From positions 16,849,994 through 16,913,993 of the forward strand of contig NC_064040.1 in assembly GCF_932526225.1 (NCBI RefSeq): DNA of 64,000 bases, written 5' to 3'. Position 1 is the stretch's first letter, and every line of letters starts with the position of its first letter. The notes under the pieces are model-generated. The model was not told the DNA's origin, made no database searches, and worked only from the letters and a program-made list of their open reading frames with translations. The DNA is from Nematostella vectensis. Lineage: Eukaryota > Cnidaria > Anthozoa > Actiniaria > Edwardsiidae. Position numbers and translations under genes: made by a program. Shown in pieces: positions 46,396-54,480 of this stretch.

Positions 46396-46963
46396 TGAGC
46401 GACGAATGCTTTGAGAGTTTTCTCGAGGGGGTGCAGCCTGCCGACCTCCCGGCCGTCGAGACGTTGGAATGCCCGACGCAAGCCGTCCCGGCTGCCGGTG
46501 AGCAAACCGAGATAGCAGACGCGAGGGAGAAACTCGCGATTCTCGTAGCCTCGGGGAAGTCGAGAGAGATGGTAGGCAAAGCCCTGACCCACGGCGACGT
46601 CAAACGCATGAGCGCCGAGGAGGTGAGGAAGTACGAGAGGCGATAGCCAGCCGGACTACAGACGCCCTGGCAGACAGCTTTCTGAAGCTAACGACCAAGC
46701 TGGTAGGCATGGCGCTGCCGATAGACAGTGTGGCCGATCTTCACAACGACCTAGTGTCCGACTACATCATCAACAACGAGCTCCGCGCTTTGTGCGGAAG
46801 CCTAGCTCTACGCTGCGGCCGTTTGATGGCTTTAGCCGCCGGGGCGTTACACATAGCGCGTCATGTGGACTGTCGTGCCGACACCGGAACGGCAAGCGCT
46901 GACGCGCGGTGCCAACGCGAGGTAGCAGCCGCGGACAGTGTCGAGCCCTCCATCCCAGAGTAG
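46392..46963 (+). pseudogene. Virus-like element: unknown protein, split by a frameshift
   Basis: The first frame starts at 46392 or 46395, overlapping the ATPase stop, and runs to TAG at 46646; it includes REKLAILVASGKSREMV and KRMSAEEVRKYE. From about 46636 a second frame takes over with coding-like sequence (DALADSFLKLTTKLVG, IINNELRALCGSLALRCG) to 46963. I recall both parts in single proteins of similar elements, so one frameshift near 46636 probably broke this gene. If the second frame were used alone its first ATG is 46709. The conserved part is helical and may be a membrane-associated or DNA-associated structural protein; unknown. Confidence 0.65.
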
Positions 46964-47011
46964 ACGCGCGTGTGCACACGCATTTGAAAGCTCGCCACTT
47001 CTCCTACCACA

Positions 47012-47033
47012 AGGTACCAAGTACTTGGTTCCA
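47012..47033. promoter_or_regulatory. Imperfect palindrome upstream of the 219-residue gene
   Basis: GGTACCAAGTACTTGGTTCC contains the perfect palindrome CCAAGTACTTGG and is symmetric over 20 bp except for one pair. It lies about 35 bp before ATG 47069. A regulator-binding or promoter role is inferred from position. Confidence 0.45.
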
Positions 47034-47068
47034 AGTAGTTGACACCGCGTGTTCGCACGTCGACGCAG

Positions 47069-47725
47069 ATGGGGGAACCTCAAGGAAGTACCAGTGCCCA
47101 GCCTGACAAACAACTTGCTCAAGAACTTGCCCGAGAACCTGGCAAACAGCGTCAAGAACCTGCACGTACGCCAGTGGCTGCGCTCCCGGCAGCGGCGCGC
47201 GACGCGCGAATCACGAGCCCCGAACCGCCCGCGACCCGACCTCACCCTGGACGAGTCGAAGCCGGAAGGCGCTTGGCAAAGTGGAACCGAATCAACAGAG
47301 CGAAGAAAGAGGTGCTTCGTGTCGCCGCTGCGCAGCAGCTGCCGGTAACCCCGGGGCCGAGCGAGCCGCAGCCGGGGCGGCGCTTGCGCGCCGACGATGC
47401 GGCAAGCGCTGGCATGCCTTCGGCACACACACCTGCCCCGGAGAGCAACTCTGCCTGGTCGGCCAGCTCGACCATCGGGCTCGTTGTTCTTCTAGTGTCA
47501 TTGATCGGCCTCTACACACGTAGGCGGGAGCTAGCTGCCGCGTTCACGCGCACACCAGCTGGTGGCCCCGGGGCCGAGCGAGCTGCCGATCCGCACTCAG
47601 CGGCCGACGGCGGGGCTCCGCCCACAAGGCCACCGCTGGCGGCCACCGCCCGGACGGGCACCAAGGAGCGCGCTCCGGCGACAGCGCTTCGCGTCCCCGG
47701 GTCTCGGCTGCTATCCATGGAGTAA
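47069..47725 (+). CDS. Virus-like element: basic protein with one membrane segment (219 aa)
   Basis: ATG at 47069 (an in-frame TTG 30 bp upstream is unlikely). The N-terminus is Q/P-rich and disordered. A conserved-looking basic helix reads RVEAGRRLAKWNRINRAKKE. One transmembrane segment (TIGLVVLLVSLIGLY, about residues 140-154) is followed by an R/A/P-rich tail. I remember short relatives with the helix-plus-membrane plan in cnidarian elements. Probably a virion membrane or core-binding protein; the long tails are unusual for the family as I remember it. Confidence 0.6.
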   Translation: MGEPQGSTSAQPDKQLAQELAREPGKQRQEPARTPVAALPAAARDARITSPEPPATRPHPGRVEAGRRLAKWNRINRAKKEVLRVAAAQQLPVTPGPSEPQPGRRLRADDAASAGMPSAHTPAPESNSAWSASSTIGLVVLLVSLIGLYTRRRELAAAFTRTPAGGPGAERAADPHSAADGGAPPTRPPLAATARTGTKERAPATALRVPGSRLLSME

Positions 47726-47769
47726 GCAGACATTTAGACACGAGAGTGCACTCCACCCATATCCGCACG

Positions 47770-47994
47770 ATGTCGACGACGCAGCAGAGCAAGATTGCAA
47801 AGACCATCACCGACGCCGCAGTCATAACCGGCCTCGTCGCCGGTATCGGCTGGGTTGGGCGCAAGGTCTTACGCGAGGACTTCACCAAAGATCCTTCCGC
47901 GAACGCCATGAACTACGCAAAAATGACTGCCGCCGTCGCAGGTGCTGTCGCTTTGAAGGGTTACCTTGAGGACCAGAAGATCCTGCCCATGTAG
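47770..47994 (+). CDS. Virus-like element: small membrane protein (74 aa)
   Basis: MSTTQQSKIAKTITDAAVI begins the protein; a hydrophobic glycine-containing segment (VITGLVAGIGWVG) and a second one (MTAAVAGAVALKGYL) follow, ending in EDQKILPM. The ATG at 47770 is chosen over an in-frame GTG upstream. I recall close relatives, similarly short, in cnidarian genomes. A membrane-embedded minor virion protein is plausible. Confidence 0.72.
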   Translation: MSTTQQSKIAKTITDAAVITGLVAGIGWVGRKVLREDFTKDPSANAMNYAKMTAAVAGAVALKGYLEDQKILPM

Positions 47995-47996
47995 TG

Positions 47997-48010
47997 TACC
48001 GTGGTACATG
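47997..48010. promoter_or_regulatory. Inverted repeat upstream of the last gene
   Basis: TGTACC and GGTACA are separated by two bases just after the stop of the 74-residue gene and about 70 bp before ATG 48080. It resembles the other palindromes of this element in size and position. Confidence 0.4.
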
Positions 48011-48079
48011 TAGGCCGTGTATTAAACTCGTGCGCGCCTTGCGCATACATACAGCACGTGGAGCGTGCTTCGCATAAAC

Positions 48080-48493
48080 ATGGCCTCTGTCGCGATTTTG
48101 ATTGGCGGCGCCGTCCTGAACGCGACTACTTTCGTTGGTGGCAACTACCTCGCAAAGTTCCTGTCGAACGATGAGAGCCCCGCCTTAGCCGAGAAGGAGA
48201 GGCACGACAAGGCCCTAGAGAAATACCAACAAGACTATGGACGCTACCAACAGCGGCGACAAAAAATCCTCGATTGGCAAGCTCAAAGTCGCGAGAGAGG
48301 GTCCCTCGCAAAGCAGAACTTCACCGACACCGACTACGCGCTCAAACTCTACAACCAGACCACCCTGGAGTCGATGCGGGCCCCCGAGCTGTCCGACTAC
48401 TACGTCCCCAGCAAAACGCAGAAGAACGCCGAGTTGGCGTACATGAGCGCCGGCGCTCTCGCCATCGGCTACGCAGCTAGCCGCTTGCTGTGA
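48080..48493 (+). CDS. Virus-like element: coiled-coil membrane protein (137 aa)
   Basis: Starts MASVAILIGGAVLNATTFVG, a hydrophobic N-terminal anchor, followed by a charged coiled coil (EKERHDKALEKYQQDYGRY), a conserved KQNFTDTDYALKLYN segment, and a C-terminal hydrophobic helix (LAYMSAGALAIGYAA). Start chosen at ATG 48080 (AACATGG). I remember the family clearly from unnamed cnidarian proteins. Likely a virion membrane component; function not known. Confidence 0.72.
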   Translation: MASVAILIGGAVLNATTFVGGNYLAKFLSNDESPALAEKERHDKALEKYQQDYGRYQQRRQKILDWQAQSRERGSLAKQNFTDTDYALKLYNQTTLESMRAPELSDYYVPSKTQKNAELAYMSAGALAIGYAASRLL

Positions 48494-48620
48494 TGCAGCT
48501 GCCATCGAAACGCGTATACGTGCGTATGCGTCTAGGCGGCCTTTTTCCATGCTGCGCGTATACGTGTACGTATACGTACGCCGAAGGCTGAGCAGACGGC
48601 ATCCGCCTGTTGAAGACTGA
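48494..48620. other. Right end of the virus-like element
   Basis: Contains several GTATACGT/ACGTATAC motifs (near 48515 and 48548-48575) that form overlapping near-palindromes. They do not match the repeats at 40085-40350, so no terminal inverted repeat is apparent. LINE-like sequence begins near 48620. Confidence 0.5.
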
Positions 48621-48624
48621 TTCC

Positions 48625-49100
48625 CCCGTTGGCCTTCTTCCATTCTCTGGTCATGAAAGGGGCGTCTTTTTCCCTTACTTGCATTTTCTTAATTGGCATG
48701 TGCTTGTCTATGATTCATACCATCGCACTTTGCCAGCGCTTATAGTATTCTTCACTGCTTGGCGCGTCTTGCTCTAGGCGTCCATCTTTTCTTGAAGGTC
48801 GGCTCTCAGGGAGTCTCGGTCGAGGTTCTTGGAGCTCCTAAAGGATATCATCTTTGCTGGATGGTGCTTAGCGTGATTTTAAAAACGCGTAGGTCATCTG
48901 GTGATCCAAGCACGATTACACCTGCCTTGTCAAACATCTCTGGCTTGTTTGTAAGTACAACATCAAGCAGAGCTTCCTTTCTCGTGAGTTCCTTTATTAA
49001 GCATTCCAACTGGTAGACGTCTCCAGGTCGTTCAGGATCTTCCACCCTCTCGTATTAAGCTTTAGTCTGTCAAGATTTAGATCACCGGTTGTGATTGTGT
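48625..49100 (-). mobile_element. LINE endonuclease and linker fragment (right half of an interrupted LINE)
   Basis: On the minus strand, LECLIKELTRKEALLDVVL and TNKPEMFDKAGVIVLGSPDD match the apurinic-type endonuclease of CR1/L2/Rex-like LINEs, followed by DKHMPIKKMQVREKDAPFM, the linker before reverse transcriptase. The sequence breaks off near 48620. The reverse transcriptase part lies on the same strand at 39600-39945, beyond the virus-like element. Confidence 0.72.
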
Positions 49101-49178
49101 GACAGAGCCCAGGAGTGAACAACGTTCAGTTCTTCCTGGTAGGTCCAATCATACTACGAATGAAGATACATAAATGAT

Positions 49179-49532
49179 TTACATTATGTTTCTGCTGTAT
49201 GTAAAGACACTGAAAAACACAATTTTAGGTGTCAATGATGCTAAAGAGATCTGTTTGGTAGCAAAAAGGGCATGCTTAACAGCTTTTAGGTCTAAAGAGT
49301 CTCTAGAGGACAGGGCAAAAAGACTTGCAAACGACTGACCCCGCAGGTAGATAGACTTAAGCCGATAAGCCCACTGGCCTCCCCTTTCCCTAAGCTGAGC
49401 CTCAGAGTTACACTTATCTATAAGTTGTACCATAACATTATTAAGACCTAAATGATTGTAGCAATGAAAATGTTGATTGATAAGGTCATTCTTAACTCTT
49501 TCACCAACCGGTAAACTAGGGTGCTCTGCCAC
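49179..49532 (-). mobile_element. C-terminal fragment of a GIY-YIG-type retroelement protein
   Basis: The frame has HLGLNNVMVQLIDKC and QLRERGGQWAYRLKSIYL, close to the region after the GIY-YIG endonuclease core in Penelope-like and related retroelements (R/KE-Q-W-x-L-K-x-L). The expected ending with paired F and N residues is degraded. The rest of the element is not seen. Confidence 0.5.
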
Positions 49533-49539
49533 CGTAATA

Positions 49540-50620
49540 AGAAATTCTGGAGATGTAGAGCAAATAGGAGTACTATCAAGGGGGCCATGAGGTGGCCTGC
49601 CATTATGCCAGATATAATTATTATATATATATTTTTTTTTTGAAAAAGAATTACAGAAATAGTATTGTAGGCTATTTTCCGGTTATTCCGGTTAAATAAT
49701 TGTTTGATTGTATATAATTATTTGATTAGTTTACCTTTCTTTTATTTAACTAGATCAATTAATTATTAATAATCAATAATCAAGGTGAAATTAAGTAGAA
49801 TAAAATAGTTAAAAGACTACAATGAAAATGCAGGGTGGCAAAAACAAGTTGGACTCGAGTCGCCCGCAAACTGAACCAACGCGCTCAGTCAACAATGCAC
49901 TTAGAACCCACTGGTAGAAAAACTCCAAGCAGTATTACACAACAACGCAATCCGACCGCAATCACTAACTCTTTGTCATCAACCCAACTGTGACTGGCCT
50001 ACCGTGAGACTGACACAACAACAGCGCATCGCAATCAGGGCTCAGAAAAATATGCAAATCCTTCGCAGAATTTACAGGCGACTGATTTCGGAGCTGAATA
50101 AATTATTGTTTGTAAGTGAAGAATTATCCAAAATATCACTTAAGCTTATGGTGAAAACACGAAGTACAGTTTCAAACACAAGAAAACTAAGCCGGAAAAA
50201 CAGGAGACAACGTGGGAAGTCAGTTTTTGTCGTAGGACAAAACAGTGTGACAGAGTCACAACAGTAAAAATATAGAAATGGCGGGAAAGACTCACGAAGT
50301 GCAACCAGTTTAGTCAAGAAAGGCTACAGGAGAAACCTTATGGCAAAAGAAAACCCTCTTGTATTACCTTATGACCCTTCGCCTGTGATATTTGTGATAC
50401 TCATGCGACTTCAATGATGCAACGCTGCTTTCAAGAAATCCAAAAAATTTCAATTTTCAATACGCGAATTTCTGCCTTAAAATAAACTAATATTGCTATT
50501 CTCCAACTCTTCTATATAGTCAGTAAATGAGAATGAATGTTGTAATGGTTTGATGTCTGGCGAAATACCTTGAAGGCTCCACAACTCTCCACCTCGCGCT
50601 AACAGTCAGCAGTTCACCAG
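49540..50620. other. Spacer without a convincing gene
   Basis: AT-rich. A basic 87-codon frame at 50004-50267 (plus), which begins without a supported start, matches nothing I recognise; on the minus strand this stretch may contain later exons of whatever gene begins in the 165-bp repeats. Confidence 0.35.
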
Positions 50621-50627
50621 TCAGCAT

Positions 50628-51160
50628 TTCCGCTTAATACATGGCACCGCGATTGTGTTTATCGAAGGAATAACTTTAGGCGGGAAAAAATCGGCCTCTG
50701 CTGAAAACTCTACTCACCTTTCTTTTACACTCCATGGCCGCCGACCTCCACACTCAACAAAGCTTGTATAAATGACAAGTTACTATAGCTTTTTCCGCGT
50801 AATACATGGCACCGCGATTGTGTTTATCGAAGGAATAACTTTAGGCGGGAAAAAATCGGCCTCTGCTGAAAACTCTACTTACCTTTCTTTTACACTCCAT
50901 GGCCGCCGACCTCCACACTCAACAAAGCTTGTGAAAATGACAAGTTACTATAGCTATTTCCGCTTAATACATGGCACCGCGATTGTGTTTATCGAAGGAA
51001 TAACTTTAGGCCGGAAAAAATCGGCCTCTGCTGAAAACTCTACTCACCTTTCTTTTACACTCCATTGCCGCCGACCTCCACACTCAACAAAGCTTGCGAG
51101 AATGACAAGTTACTCTAGAAATTTCCGCTTAATACATGGCACCGCGATTGTGTTTATCCA
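50628..51160. repeat. 165-bp tandem repeat carrying a possible first exon
   Basis: Three full units begin at 50628, 50793 and 50958, with a partial unit from 51123. On the minus strand each full unit has a good start context (GGCGGCCATGG in two, GGCGGCAATGG in one), six codons (MECKRK) and a strong donor (AAAG/GTGAGTAG or AAAG/GTAAGTAG). This is the look of a triplicated 5' exon of a minus-strand gene. I could not place the next exon with certainty. Confidence 0.8.
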
Positions 51161-51164
51161 ATAG

Positions 51165-52840
51165 AATCCTGTGATTATGAACTACCAATCAGGACAAGGT
51201 ATGCTACCAAGGTTTTCCCGCCAAAAATAATATTGCCCGCAGGGCTGACTCTGGGATACCTGATTGTAGTGTCCGGGCTACCTGTGTTTTGACCAGGCTA
51301 CCTGTGTAAGGAGTATATTATAGGATGTTTGTTTGTTGTAAAGCGGATGGTCGAGACATATAATAATCAGTTGTGTTTACAAATGCTATACTGATGGTTT
51401 GCATTTTTAATTTGAGCCCGTGTTTTGTATGACAAAAACGCTAGACTTTAACGAGTGCAGAGCTCCATAAAAAGGAGCAAAAAAGATCAGATCAAGTTCG
51501 AAATAATGTCTTTTAAGACATGTTTTAAAAAACATCAATAGTGCAAAAACAACTAAATTTTCAATCTGCTTTGGTGACTAGATAGATAAGAAATCGCAGA
51601 GGCTATTTTCATTAACTATTTTGCCGGTACGAAGTCTGATGTACTTTCAATCCTCCGGGGTAATCAGTAGTCGCCCTGTCAAAAACTACGTCAGTCTTTT
51701 CTGCGTATATAAAGGACTCCTGGCATAATTTCAGGGCCTTTTGACACATCTTCGCAAGCCGATAAGTCCTTTTTCGATATTCTTGTAAGGAGAGCCGCTT
51801 GAGTGATGGTCTTTAAAGGGTTCCTAATACGTCGCCGAAGCTTCTTGTTGGGGGTTTAGTTTGTGTCTTTTCTATGGTGCGCTATATTCTTACTTTCCAT
51901 TTCAGCATGTTCTACACTGGCGTTTACTAGAGAATTTTTCTTCGAGCACATGTAATGTATTCAGCCATTTGTTTTGGTCTTTCACGTGGTTGGTCTTTCA
52001 GTACCTTTTACGCCTTTCTTAATTCTAGGCTTGCCGCTTAAGATAGCTTTAAGCTTCTTTTTGTTATTTTATTCGTTTTTATTTGCTCATGTTCATCTAT
52101 TTGTTTGTCTAGAACCATTTCAGAACCCTGTTTTTTTCCTTCTAGATAGCGCTGTCAGTACAGCTTTGTTTATAGCCTAGGCTATTAGCATTTATGTCTA
52201 GCCAATAGTTATGAGGGTGGTTATAAGCCAATCCTTATGAGGGCTGTCTGAAGCCAATTGTTACGAGAGCTGTCAGAAGTCAACTATTATGAGGGCTGCT
52301 GGAAGGCAATTGTTATGAGGGCTGTAGAATCTAAATATAGAGCGTTGTCAGATAAGTGGACCACTTTTTTCTCTAAGCATTGGCTCGCCTATGATAGCCG
52401 GCAGGTATGGTTTATTTTAAGTGATGACGTCATTTGGCTGTTCTCGTATTAGTTTGAATATATATGGTTACGCAGTGTTAAAGTGGCTCTTTCACTTCTA
52501 CAGACACCTGAATAGCCTTAAAATATAATTATTGATCTCATATCCATCGAAAAAATCACTGAAATCCATCAAAATATCTTTTTTGGTGAATTTTCAAAAT
52601 TCCCGCTTCTTTACACTTTTTTGCTACACCCTATCCGACAGCATGTAAACCGGCTCAATACAATTAGCCAATCATAGCGAGGTAAAAACAATAGGCTTTC
52701 CAACCACTTCCGGTTGTGACGTCAAAACAGGAACCCAAAATCTCACACTTCCAAGTAGTTCTTAGTTACTAGCAGTACGGATAGCTTTGAGCTAGAGAAA
52801 AATAAGATACGATCTCCTTAAAAACGTGCTATTTTTATCG
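51165..52840. other. Spacer upstream of the P2X7-ballast-like gene
   Basis: No convincing gene. A short degenerate repeat with TTATGAGGGCTGTC and SAAGSCAATTGTTA occurs at about 52205-52325. The promoter of the plus-strand gene at 52847 should lie in the last few hundred bases. Confidence 0.5.
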
Positions 52841-52846
52841 CAAACG

Positions 52847-54033
52847 ATGTCAACTGATGATGATTCGTCCACTGCATCATCATCTGCTTATAAACCGAGT
52901 TCCCAATCAGATACGAATGAGTTTGAGCCGGGCGCTGGACCTTCGAATCAGATAGAAAGTGACTCGGAATCGGAAGAGAACGGATATGCTGGTGAGCCAT
53001 TAGCCGATCCAGAATGGCTGCTCACCCACGAAACTAAACAGGAACAAAAGAGAGAGATGGAAGAAGATCTCAATAAACGACTCACGAAAGCACGAGATGG
53101 CGAATGGTACGAACTACTCGGTAGTTGGAATCTCATACCTCGTTGCCTTTGACTAGTTAGGTCGCTGAGTTGTGATACCAATATTTACCTATGTTTTTTC
53201 ACTAGGTGTAAATACGAAAATTGTAACACGGAATTCGTAAGAAATATTAACGAATGTTATTGCTGTACTGAGTTAGAGGGCTGCGTGGAAGCACTGCAAA
53301 GCGATCTTGTTGTACAAGATTTAGAACCATGCACTAAACTAAAGTGCGTAACCGAACACCCAGGATTTGCTCCGGTGTGCCTGGAGAAATGGAGCCTGAG
53401 AATGGCAGCAAAAAAGTTGCGCCGAAGAGATAAGGAAACATACAAGCAGACCGGGACAGAAGAAAGGTATGTATTCCTTTTAGAAGCGCAATTATTATTC
53501 ACTGGCTACTTGGCGCGTTTTGCTTTTCCTTCTAATTTGTTCTTTGTTATGATATGGCATTATAAACAAGTTCTGATCCGCGCAAACACCAAAATCATTG
53601 CTTTTGTAAAAATAATAATTTCTAGTCATATCTTATTTCTTTAAGACACAAAATTTATTCTACTCTTGATGCTTTTGCTGGAACTAAAAAGCCCATTACT
53701 AGCTTTCATGTTAGAGTTCGTGATTAGGGTACACATGGCGCCAGCTCTGTAATATCATGTTCTTGTTGCATAAATCAAATAGATAAATCATGTTCAAATA
53801 GATCTTGTCTTGTATGTGATTTTCCCTTGAAATCTATTCCACCTCTAACCGCTGCTCGCTTTTATTACAGACTGCTCAGGGCTTTAGCCTACAGGGAGTT
53901 TACTAGGCTAATTTATGGAATCATGGGAAGGAAAATAATTCCACTACCTGCATGTGCATACCATGCCATACGCCGGACATTTCCAATGGCTGAAGATGAT
54001 GACGGTGCTGGTTTTGAACTAAGAGATGATTAA
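52847..54033 (+). CDS. Stand-alone P2X7 'ballast'-like cysteine domain protein
   Basis: Exons 52847-53106, 53206-53466 and 53871-54033 join in phase (EW/C across the first junction) to give 227 residues. The N-terminal 75 residues are acidic and serine-rich. The rest follows the intracellular ballast domain of the P2X7 receptor: W-C-x3-N-C, ECYCCTE, CVTEHPGFAPVCL, AYREF, then IPLPACAYHAIRRTFP and GFEL. In P2X7 this domain binds zinc and guanine nucleotide. No receptor membrane segments are encoded, so this is a soluble protein, as I recall is common in cnidarians and some elements. Role unknown. Confidence 0.85.
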
Positions 54034-54480
54034 TTCCCATTTATTTTCGTTGTTCATTGATTTGGATATTGGAATTATTTCCATGTGTATGTTTTATTTA
54101 TTATTGGTGCTTTCAGTTAAAGAAACTCTCCCGAATTGTTATCGATTCAAGTACAAATCGTTATAAGGTGGTAGGCAAAGACAATGCTTTTTCTTTACAT
54201 CAATTTCAGTTGCCAGTTATTTATTTATTTTTAAGTGCAAATAACTAAACAATGAATTCTATTTCTATTTCCTTACATATGTTTAAAAAATTGAACCCCA
54301 AATTAATTATAATAAATTGAATTTTTATAGCTGACAGTCTACAACACATTTCACAGAATGTAGAGTGGTTGTCATTAATCCATGAATCAAGTGTACATAT
54401 GATATTTACTTGTATAAGCACTGCAGCACTCTTATTATTTTCTGCCTTCTAATGAGAAAAGTCTCAATCTATTTCTAAAT

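Larger units (their letters stand above)
39950..48620. mobile_element. Integrated virus-like element (PLV-like), degraded
   Basis: A GC- and CpG-rich island of about 8.6 kb in AT-rich host DNA, with eleven closely packed intronless genes in both orientations. It has a FtsK/HerA-type packaging ATPase next to a candidate double jelly-roll capsid protein, and several small proteins with one membrane segment. The gene plan recalls Polinton-like viruses. I find no DNA polymerase, integrase, protease, transposase or terminal inverted repeats. From memory, homologues of most of these proteins occur as unnamed predicted proteins in many cnidarian genomes. Two frameshifts (about 41740 and 46640) and an in-frame stop (42829) show that this copy is a fossil or partly disabled. 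Confidence 0.75.

Noticed and set aside
39950-48620. Terminal inverted repeats for the virus-like element.
   Set aside because: I compared the left 700 bp with the right 150 bp in both orientations by eye and found no convincing match; the true ends may be eroded.
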